Shown here: positions 1 to 64,000 of the stretch, one piece after another
How the letters are laid out: every line of letters starts with the position of its first letter
How positions within the stretch are numbered: the first letter of the stretch is position 1
Source of the DNA: Ctenosaura bakeri
Taxonomy: Eukaryota; Chordata; Lepidosauria; Squamata; Iguanidae
Direction: 5' to 3'
Assembly (NCBI GenBank): GCA_948474755.1
Contig: CAOLHI010000080.1
Coordinates: 186,001-250,000 of the forward strand
Length of the DNA: 64,000 nucleotides
Made by a program: the position numbers and the translations under genes
Notes under the pieces: generated by a model
Told to the model about the DNA's origin: nothing
Databases searched by the model: none
Seen by the model: the letters and a program-made list of their open reading frames with translations, nothing else

Positions 1-150
1 GAAATAGAGGTTTACAATTGCTGTCTTCTGAGATTTACCCTACAGTACCTGATATTCTTTGGTGGTTTCCTATCCAAGTATTAACCAGGATGGACCCTGC
101 TTAGCTTTCAAGTTCAGACAGTGTCTGGTGCTTTCAGGATATTCAGGCTC
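1..150 (-). mobile_element. 5S rRNA-derived SINE (5S-Sauria-like), cut by the window edge
   Basis: Read on the minus strand, the right end gives a 5S rRNA-like promoter head (AAGCTAAGCAGGGTC-like box, then TTAATACTTGGATAGGA, matching the 5S internal control region). The SINE body starts at the left edge and its 3' tail lies outside the window. Confidence 0.8.
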
Positions 151-390
151 TTCTTGTCTACATGTAACAGTTATATCTGTTTTGCTTGTTTTTCTCCCCA
201 GTTTATCAATAGACATGGATAAAATCCCAACTGCAGATTGTATTTATATCAATTGTATATGACTATATGTAATATTCACAAATAATACATATAAATAAAA
301 TCCACTGTTAAGCCATGTCTTTATTCAGACCAAAATATAGCAAAGTTATACCAGCTTCTCCATTGCATAGAATTCTTGATCAGGCTTTTT

Positions 391-580
391 TGTTGCCGTG
401 TGCCTTCAAGTTGTTTCCAACTTATGGTGGCCCTAACATGGACCTATCACAGAGTTTTCTGGGCTGAGTGTGTGATGTGCCAAAGGTCATCCAGTGGGTT
501 TCCATGTTCAAGCAGGGAATTGAACCCTGGTTTCTAGAGTTGCAGTCCAGTGCTCAAACCACAACACCATGCTGCCTCTC
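391..580 (-). mobile_element. tRNA-derived squamate SINE
   Basis: Minus-strand copy. The right end is the tRNA-like head, with a B-box-like GGTTCAATTCCC. The left end carries the conserved 3' motif read here as gtgccttcaagttgtttcca. Family name from recall: Squam/ACA-SINE type. Confidence 0.8.
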
Positions 581-623
581 AGGAGGTACAAAAATGGAAC
601 TGGGGAACAAAGAATCCAAATAG

Positions 624-55969
<55,346 letters not shown>

Positions 55970-56528
55970 CAAATTTATGCTGTCATGTCCTACACCTAAA
56001 CTGAAACCTACTCTAGTAGTAGAAAAAAAAATATATGGGAGATATTTATAAATATCCCTTTCTAGCCATATTCTCGTTAGCAACCTTGTATTGAAGAATA
56101 TTTTGGGGATCCACAGTTCAATGTTTAGATTTACACGCTATTCTGAAAATACTGGAAAATAATTTTGCCTCCTAAAAAGATTTTGCAGAATAGCAGTTGA
56201 GTGTGGCATCTGCACCCTCTGAGGGAAAGGAAAGACTCCATATAACTGTGTGCTGGAATGAATTTCTGTGCAGATATGACATCAGATAATCTGCTGCACT
56301 TGAAACTGTTAAATTAAAGATGCTGTGAACATCAGCTTTGGAGTGGGGGTTGGAAATGAGATTTGAGAGATCAGCACAAATATATGAATGTAAATCTTTG
56401 GGCTTGGAAGCAGAAATGTGAGTTCTGCCCAAGATAACTACCCTTTCACCTACTTCCCATTCAGGTGCACCAAGCCCCAAATGAAATGCAACAGGGAGCA
56501 AAGAGGTGTGTGAAAAGCAATTGAAGCA

Positions 56529-56534
56529 AATAAA
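56529..56534 (+). terminator. Polyadenylation signal, alternative
   Basis: AATAAA within gcaaataaaatcat, about 560 bases after the stop. The downstream GT-rich element is weak, so this is the second choice. Confidence 0.3.
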
Positions 56535-56764
56535 ATCATATCTTGCCATCATAGAAGAATGAGGCACTAGATGAAGGGGTTCATTTCAGGTTGTTTTTAA
56601 AGTATCAGCTATGTGATGCTAGATCAGTCTACAGTGGCCTCACTTTGAAAATGTTTTTCACACGGTGTGATGAAAACCATTGCTTGGTGGTAGATTTGTA
56701 GCTCTGCCAAAGCCAACAGGGAATATCAGCTCCTGCCCAGCAGTAATAACCCTGTTGAATGTAT

Positions 56765-56770
56765 AATAAA
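56765..56770 (+). terminator. Polyadenylation signal, main candidate
   Basis: AATAAA about 795 bases after the stop. It is followed within 20-35 bases by a GT-rich stretch (gtgcttgcgttt), the usual layout of a vertebrate cleavage/polyadenylation site. Confidence 0.6.
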
Positions 56771-57198
56771 TGCATTGTTCATTGCAACTGTGCTTGCGTT
56801 TAGAGCATCCTCACTCTATAGCTTTTTGTAAGGTTAACATGAACTTTAAGTATATATTCTATGTTTTCTATACTCATTCTTATGGGACTATGATCAAGAG
56901 GAAGTCTTATGGAGACAGAATATTGAACAATCTGCTGCTCTGTTTTGCAGTGCCTAATTGATTGCCTTCTTCATAATGCACAGTAATTGGGCTAATTAAA
57001 TTAAAGTTAAAGCATGCTGGGAAATGTTAAAAAGTTAAATCATCATGGTCAAGGGTGGTAACCAAGCTACTGAGTTATAAATCAAGGGGTCCCTAGAAAT
57101 CTCATCTCTGCTGTGAACTCACTTTGCAAGTGACTCATTCTCAGCCTCTGTTCATTTTTACAATATAGAGATAACTATATTTACGTAAAAGATCTAAT

Positions 57199-57841
57199 GT
57201 AATGTGGTATAGTGATTTGAGTATTGGACTAAGGCCCTTTTCGCATGGCATTTGTCATGCAAAAGGGCCTCCAAGTGTTGCACGATTGCAAGGGGCGTTC
57301 CACATGATGTCCTTACAATCATGCAACGCTGCTGGGGCCAACAGGCACTGATCAGGCAATATTTCGCTTTTGGCTGAAAATGCTACACGATCACACATCG
57401 CTCCAGGGCTCCCCCCACACACACCGTCTGTGTGGAGCCTCCAGAGCTGTGGCCCTTGTGCTTCCTTTCCCAGTGCAGCCTGGGAAAATACCCAGCTACA
57501 CTGTGGAAGGAAGAGGCGGAGCCTTCATGTTGCTGGCCAGCTGGCAAGCAGCTGCTATGGAGACAGAGCAGAGGAGACTCAAGTGCCTCACGGAAGAGGC
57601 TGCTCGCACGACCGCGCCAGACAGAGGTAAGCTGCAGAAAAGGCCTAAGACTCTGAGACACTGGGGCTTGAATCCCTGTTCAGCCATGGGAGCCACCTAG
57701 GTGACCTTGGACAAGTCACTCTCCCTCACCTTCAGAAAAAAGCAATGGCAAACCCACTCTGAACAAATTGTGGAGGAAAATGTGACAATAGGTTGACTTA
57801 GTCTCCATAAGTGAATGACACAAAAACAGCAATAACAAAAA
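57199..57841 (+). mobile_element. tRNA-derived SINE split by a Harbinger-like MITE
   Basis: The tRNA-like head (gtggtatagtgatttgagta, ttggac) is at 57199-57232. After the insertion the element resumes with 'gactctgagacactggggct', the B-box GGCTTGAATCC and the full body to an (AAC)n-like tail. Confidence 0.87.
57233..57645. mobile_element. Harbinger-like MITE with TAA duplication
   Basis: 413 bp, GGCCCTTTTCGCATGGC ... GCTGCAGAAAAGGCC, flanked by TAA at 57230-57232 and 57646-57648. The split SINE defines the empty site. Open frames up to 106 codons on both strands are repeat shadows. Confidence 0.88.
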
Positions 57842-59140
57842 CATCTACTGAGCATAAAAGGTTTGTGCAAGGATTTCAAACAGTTAACTTATGTTAAACC
57901 TTTCCAACACTGCAAGTGAACTATAGAAATGATAAGTGTCATTGTTGTTTTTAGGATTATTTTAGTCTATTTATTTAAATTGGTTTATAAATCACTGGCA
58001 AGTGTCCTCGGGATGCTTTGCAATCATAAAAATCAAATGTAACAGAACCAAAGTAATCCAGCAAATTTGTACAGTAAGGTTTAAGATTTTACATGAAGTT
58101 TAAATACCTGATGAAAGAAAAGGATCTTAGCTTGGAATCGTAATGTATGTAATGAAGACCTCTCAGTGAATCTCCTTAGGATGGGCATTCCATGGTTAAG
58201 GGACCATTACAGAGAATTGATCTTTCCCTGTTCGTGGCCCACTACATCATTCTGGGTGGTGGTATCTGATCTAAAATCCCCAATGATAATTAGGAATAGA
58301 AAAGCACTTTCACTGGAGTTGAAGTTCTCCACCAAAGTATCCATTTTTCACCTCTCAATACTTAAAGCACACTTTGCTTCAGGAATTCAAATATTTTCAA
58401 GACCAGCAAATGTCTCCAATGCATTCTGTGGTGGGTTTCAAAGAAATAAATGATGTACAAAACCATGCCTACATTTTAAAATACAAACAGTTAAATTGCA
58501 TACAACTGACAAATACGTGCAAAGATTTTTTAGTCATTGGGAAAAGGAAGAACAAAAATATGTACTTTAGGAAATATGCATATGGAATAATGTATGAATT
58601 TCCAGGCAGAAAGATAAAAAATATTCACAGCTTGTTGTGAGCAATGGATGGAACAAGAACACAGGACGAATTGGGAGAGAAACAACATAGTCAAGAAACT
58701 AGCTGGAATCATGTTGGTTAGCCCCAACTAAAGTAGACAGATTGGATCAATTGTTAAATGGTGAATCATCACATAGGTAAATCCCTAGTTGAATCTAACC
58801 GGAAGGATATAGGGTTGAGCATTTTTCACAACCCTAATAGACAATCTTAACAATATAGAAGATGGAACTCCTTAGAAAGTAGACTATTCCTAAGGAATTT
58901 TGGGCTTCAAAGATCAGCCCCAGAATTTTAAAATGAATCTGGAAACTGACTGCAACTAGTGCAATTGACACATACAGGAATTATACGTTCAAAACAAGCA
59001 GTCCTGGTAAGTAGCCATGCTTCTTTGTTCTGAAGTTTCTGTATTCAGAGATAGCCCAGCATATGATACGTTGGAAAATCCAGCTTGTATGTGTGTGGGG
59101 GGAGGGGAGCATCAGTAAACACAGGTAAGAGTAGGTAGAC
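57842..59140. other. Intergenic stretch without clear elements
   Basis: Possibly an old LINE tail near 57960-58100 ('tttataaatcac', A-rich), too weak to call. Nothing else recognised. Confidence 0.45.
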
Positions 59141-59323
59141 TAAATATGTCCAGTTAGATCTGTAACTGATACATCAGTGAAGGCTGGTAAAAAGCACTGT
59201 GTATTACTAAAGCCACTTGGGTCTCATGTGATAGAGCTAGATCTATAAACACCCCCAGACTACAAAACTTCTCCTTCCAGGAACTGCAATCTGATTTAGA
59301 GCAGACTAACTGGACATATTAGC
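59141..59323. mobile_element. Short MITE-like inverted-repeat element
   Basis: TAAATATGTCCAGTTAGATC at left pairs with CTAACTGGACATATTA at right. About 183 bp, superfamily unknown. Confidence 0.5.
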
Positions 59324-61243
59324 CATGTAGTCACAGAATTGCTATCTTATTTGGACTGAGTCAGTTTACCCATACCAAACCCATTACCAAATCCCAGTTC
59401 AGAGTAGCCATCTGTGTTTTGTGGAAAGGAGAGCTGAATATCATCTACTCTGAGTGTCATCTATTCACTCTATCCCCAGAAGTTTCATATAAGCATTTCA
59501 AGACATGGAAGACAAAACAGAGCCCTACTGGATCCAAAAATGGTGTTTCTGTAGAATAACACCACCTTCTTGAACTAAACAGGCAAACAGATCTGGAACT
59601 ACTGTTAAACACTATTGTACCCCCACTAAAGACCAAACCAAGTGTAGTTCCTGCCACATATGCTGGGAAAATGACCTGTTGGGACACCTTCATAGAAGCC
59701 ATGGCAGCCATGACATTCTGAACTAGCCCTGAAATCAGAGTCTCAGCATAGAAACTGAAGATACCAAGGACTGATATCTTGGAAACCCTCAACTTCAAAT
59801 CTAAGACCATCTTTGGCAGCTAAAATAGACAAACTGTGAAGAGAAGGGAGTTTAGAAACCCTAATCTGTTCTGGGAACCAGCACTAGGAAGAACTGGAAT
59901 CTTACCCAGCAGGAAGTGTACAGAAGGATATGGGCCTCTTATAGAATATGGCAAAATAATCCTCTAGAACTGGACATCTCAAGTAATGAGCCAGGTACTG
60001 CTAACTACCAGCCAAACTACCACCTGTCCCCTTTTTGCAAGGAGATACAAGCCACCTACCTGAGGGAAGTCAGCATATTGAGGGAGAAGCAATTTATTAT
60101 TTAATTAAGTTATTCAGTTATTTATTTTATATCACAACTTTCTCTCAGCTCAGGATTCGAGGTGGCTTACAACCATCCCCCAATGATGCTCAATGTTAAA
60201 GAACGTTATAACTGTTTCAAAGAGGATATTAATAGTGGAAAGGACATATGCTTGTTCTGTATAATTGATTAGCTGATGCACAGAAGCCACAAAGTCTCAA
60301 ATTGGAAGTAGATACCAGTGTAGATATATTCAGTGTGAGTCTCATTGTAGCACTTGTATTCAGATACAGATATATGAATGTATGGACATAAATGCACAGA
60401 TATGATACATATACAGATGTATGCACACACAGCATCATGATACTGATATATAGTATCACTTATGGAGGTATTTCACATAATGTTTTTTCCTTTACAATGT
60501 GGGGGCAGGGGAAAACTTAAAAAGGCCTGGGATGATCCTGATTTGGCAGTCCCAAATGGAGACATCTAGTAGTATGAACCAAATCACAGTGCTATGATCC
60601 TAATCTTCTTCAAAATTCAGACCAATTGTAGATCCTGGACAACTGAGGATCTGGGTCTGATCTGATATTAGGGCTGTGCAACCAACTTGGATGAATCCTA
60701 AATTTAGAACCTAATAGGTTCAGCTGGACTGACTGGGCCCAAATAATCTCTATGATGTGGATCCTAGGCAGTTGGGCCTGGTCTAAAATGATTTGGACTG
60801 ATTTAGAATGATCTGGAGGAAACAAGAGTTTTCTTTTGTTTTTAAATTCAATCTGTTCTTAACAATGGACAGCATTTCCCCAGCATATTGTAGTTTAGCA
60901 CACACCTCCATTCATATTGAAATCCCATAAATGCTCACACTGAGTATTTCTTTTGTCATTACATTTGCCTATACACAATCCATTGGCACGGATAGCCACC
61001 TGAAAAGCACTTAACTGGCAAAAAGCAAGAAACTAGAAATGGTGAAACCTCCACAGTGATAAAGAATGAAATAATAAACAACTACCACTCAAAATGTAAG
61101 CACTTCCACCACCCTCCCTTTTCCATAGGACAGAATTTTCAGAAAACTGTGGTGGGAGTTTTGACCAATCCTTGGTTATTGGTTCACACAGTCCACATGG
61201 CCAGTGTTGTAAAATACCTTTACCCTCACAAATAGGCTTATAG
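59324..61243. other. Intergenic stretch, probably old LINE debris
   Basis: 59450-60190 reads like antisense L2-type LINE 3' sequence, ending at 60104-60190 in 'tttattttatatcac...gaggtggcttacaacca', a LINE-tail pattern. The 117-codon minus frame at 59.5-59.8 kb has no recognised domain. 60600-60830 holds palindromic, repeat-like text of unknown origin. Confidence 0.35.
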
Positions 61244-61361
61244 CAGAGGTGGGAATGTTGCATTTTCCAAATATGGCTGGACAGTGGCTCTCATCGCCAA
61301 ATATTATAGGATGCAGTTGCCATCCAACAATATTTGGAGAGCTTCAAAATTCCCACCTGTG
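61244..61361. mobile_element. hAT-like MITE
   Basis: 118 bp: CAGAGGTGGGAATGTTGCAT at left and ATTCCCACCTGTG at right, with an inner ccaaatat / atatttgg pair. Confidence 0.65.
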
Positions 61362-62120
61362 CCCAATAGCCCTTCTGTTTCTGAATGCTGAAGCCGTTTC
61401 CTCCAGGGCTACAGTCACTTATGTGTGAACACTGCAAATATAGGGGGCGGTAAACAGGAAACATCTGTTATAAGCCTACATGGAAAAGTGTTTTGTTTTT
61501 TAATGTGGCTATCATAGTATTTAAAGTCCACATAAAGTAGTATGATGTCATTGTCAAACAGATCCGAGGACTGTAAGCTTAAGACACAGCCTTGTTCACA
61601 GCATAATGTTATTTAGTGTAGTCAAATTTCCTTTGAAAAGGTTGGAATTTGGAATTGGCTTGTTTTGTTTTGCTTTGACACAGCAGCAGAGTTTCTGAGC
61701 AATAAAGCTGTGCCCAGGGGAAACATTTAATGCAATCTTGCAGCAGTACGGCTGTGAGTCGAGACTTCTAAGTGTCCAAAGACTTGTTCTTATCCAGGTA
61801 TGCTTCCTTACCTGAATTGTCTAGCATTTGTCAGAATATCTTCTTTCTGGAAGTAGGGATCCCACATGTGGGCAGGGTGGGTATGATTTATTAGGTTCCA
61901 AAGGCCTAACTGTGGAGCAAGCCTCAGAATACAAGCAGAAACATACTTTTTTGTTTCTTTGAATCTATGTTCCAGCTCTTATGAGATTTACTGGAGCAAA
62001 TTAAAAGCAGTGGAGCAATCTTAAACTACATTTCTGAGCTGGTCTAATACTAGCCTAAGGCTTTTTTCTAGAATAGAAAGAGGGTGTTTGTACAGTTAAA
62101 ACTAGGACTGTGTGAGACTG

Positions 62121-62335
62121 AGGGCCCTTCCACATTACACAGTTAGAACACTATAATTCCCCTAACTGCCATAGCAACATCCTCTGGAATCCTGTGGTGT
62201 AGTCTATTGAGGAACCAGAGCTATCTGGAAGAGAATTCTAAGTACCTCTCCTTAAACTGAAGTTCCAGGATTTCATAGGTTGAATACAGTTAAAATGTAA
62301 TCATAGTGGTATAATTGTGTAATGTGAAAGGATGC
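62121..62335. mobile_element. hAT-like MITE, second copy of the 31.8-kb family
   Basis: GGGCCCTTCCACATTACACA at left and ataattgtgtaatgtgaaag at right. The interior 'aactgccatagcaacatcct' is shared with 31831-32039. Confidence 0.6.
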
Positions 62336-62344
62336 TGAGAGGCA

Positions 62345-63126
62345 GAGATGTTTCTTCCCCTCTGTTTAATATGACCAGTTATATTAAGAGCTACATGTCC
62401 CAAAATTCTTCGTAGTAGGCAAGAAGGAGGAACACTTGCTGGAAAGGACAAAGCACAGTACCATAAGACAGTGGAAGCAAGTGCTGCTATTGCTTCTGGT
62501 AGGATTTGCAGATCCCTGAGTAAATGTCTACAGTTTGGTTCCAAATTTGTATATAGGTATCTGTGTACTACAGCACAGAGTCAAAGCAACAAATAACATT
62601 AGTTTTACGTTCCATTCCATCTGTATCACAGATATCTCACAGACCTTTCTGAGAATTTTCCTTGTGAGGTGTTATAATTGAAAAGAAAAATCAAGTCGGG
62701 CTTTGAAAGAGAATATTCATTATCCTCAGTTATATTATTAAATGAGATTTACCAGAAACAGCAGTAACTAATTTTCAGTGAAATATGCAAAGCCTTTCGG
62801 GGTTTTGGCACACTGCCAATGCTTGTGAAAGAAGCTGGAAGAAGTTTCAGCAAGGTAGCACTCATTAAAAAACAGAGGGATTCTACAATGAAGCAAGAAT
62901 GTTTAAGTCATCTAGCCAAGTTATCTACTGAGTATGAACTTCCAAGAGAAATTGGCTGGGAAAGGGACTAATTCATGATTTTGCAATGAAAAGGACCAGA
63001 AAAATAACACTTGAAAGTTAATTGGCTAACATTTGCAGCAACATTGGTCTATTACAGTTTTTTTTTTTAAAAAAATCAAGATATTGACAAGATGATCTGT
63101 TTGTCAAAGACCCAAATATTACAAAA
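62345..63126. other. Intergenic stretch without recognised elements
   Basis: No repeat ends or coding remnants recognised. Confidence 0.5.
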
Positions 63127-63128
63127 TA

Positions 63129-63652
63129 CAGTGGCTCCTCCACATTCATGAGGGTTCGAGGCCACAAAACCCTCGCGAAAGTGGGAAAACCACGACTAAC
63201 TCCCCTCTGTAATCCCCCTCCCATTCCCTTCTGGAGCTCACTCTTCCAGTTCCTTTGTGTCTGGCCCCTGTGTTCTTGGGAGGGAAGAAAAAAGACAAGG
63301 TAAAGGCCTTACCTGTACTTTCCCCTCAGATAGAGCAGAGCGGATTTCTGGTGTTTAAGCTATTTCCAGTCACCATCTTGGGAAAGGAAGAATAGGAGGG
63401 GTAAGACCAATCAGCAGCCATTACATAGTCGAATGTGCAGCCATATGGCAGAGAGGACATGCCTTGAGTAGGGATGGGCTTTGCTCACCCAAAAGGAAAA
63501 AAACACACACCCATTTTAAACACAAGCCTCACAAACCTGGAATGAGGAATGCAATGGAATGAGAAGAGGAAAATTAGGGGAGAAGACAAGCATGTTCCTT
63601 GTGAATAATCAAATTCACAAGGGTCAATCCCGCAAATGTGGAGGGAGCACTA
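63129..63652. mobile_element. pogo/Tigger-like MITE, copy 2 (opposite orientation)
   Basis: CAGTGGCTCCTCCACATTCA ... AATGTGGAGGGAGCACTA between TA dinucleotides. The 'gaataatcaaattcacaagg' near its right end matches, inverted, the left end of copy 1 at 34.9 kb. Confidence 0.7.
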
Positions 63653-64000
63653 TAATTAGAAAACTTGTAGGACTTTCAGGCTGGATTTTTAATAAATGAA
63701 ATCTGCAAAATAGGGCATTTTGGGGAAATGTGAATTGTGTAGATGTAAACTTTCCCCATGGCTTCTGTTAACATATGTATGAGACGAAGGATTCTAGTGT
63801 CACTGTGAGAAAGAAGTCTGTGTTACAAGTTTGCTTGGACCCTGGGTGGAAGTGACACAAAATCTGGAGCTAGATAGTTTCAAAAAAAGTGGTATGTGCA
63901 TATTTCTGTTTCTATGCAGGCTGTTTAATCTACTTCCACTTTATTTCTCTAACGCCATTATCTATTACGACTTGCAAGATTTACTGATTTAATGGCCTTG

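Larger units (their letters stand above)
55970..56790 (+). other. CPXM2: CPXM2 3' untranslated region
   Basis: This runs from the TAA to about 20 bases past the polyadenylation signal at 56765. It is largely unique sequence with no long repeat recognised. A second signal at 56529 could give a shorter 3' UTR. The 3' end is inferred from signals, not from transcripts. Confidence 0.6.

Noticed and set aside
59457..59810. 117-codon minus-strand frame downstream of the gene
   Set aside because: It lies in sequence that reads like old LINE debris, with no recognised domain, so it is not called as a gene.

Overview
The window is vertebrate nuclear DNA, most likely from a squamate reptile (lizard or snake). 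It is AT-rich, intron-dominated and packed with transposon fossils. Pointers to Squamata are a Bov-B/RTE LINE, SINEs with a 5S rRNA-derived head and a Bov-B-like tail, tRNA-derived SINEs of the type common in lizards, and a wide mix of DNA transposons. No closer lineage can be read from the sequence.

One protein-coding gene is supported: the 3' two-thirds of CPXM2 (carboxypeptidase X, M14 family member 2) on the + strand. Eight coding exons run from 733 to the stop at 55967-55969. All introns are GT-AG and the phases are consistent. Together the exons encode 465 residues of the carboxypeptidase-like domain, the transthyretin-like domain and a basic C-terminal tail. The signal peptide and discoidin (F5/8-type) domain must lie upstream of the window. 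The zinc-binding HxxE is kept, but one zinc-ligand His, the substrate-binding Arg, the active-site Tyr and the catalytic Glu are all substituted. This is the known pseudoenzyme pattern of CPXM2. The 3' UTR ends near 56.79 kb after a polyadenylation signal. From there to 64 kb I see only intergenic repeats.

Layout: introns of about 7.8, 4.0, 5.8, 6.4, 19.0, 3.5 and 7.4 kb separate the exons. The first intron holds SINEs, a Helitron-like element with an internal 139-bp tandem repeat, an L2/CR1-like LINE, and several PIF/Harbinger-like MITEs. The 19-kb intron (25639-44593) collects most of the mobile DNA. It contains a decayed Tc1/mariner element (28391-33719) that was split by a Bov-B LINE and by a DNA element carrying further insertions. 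It also holds CR1/L2 LINE copies, a pogo/Tigger-like MITE, a Harbinger-like element split by a LINE with a 10-bp target duplication, and an L1 fragment flanked by a 15-bp target duplication.

A family of about 0.4-kb elements with GGCC-starting inverted ends recurs nine times. In three copies the flanking 3-bp duplication (TAA or TTA) can be read exactly. In two of those three the insertion splits a tRNA-SINE, which gives a relative age order. Everything outside the CPXM2 exons looks non-coding or is decayed transposon coding sequence.
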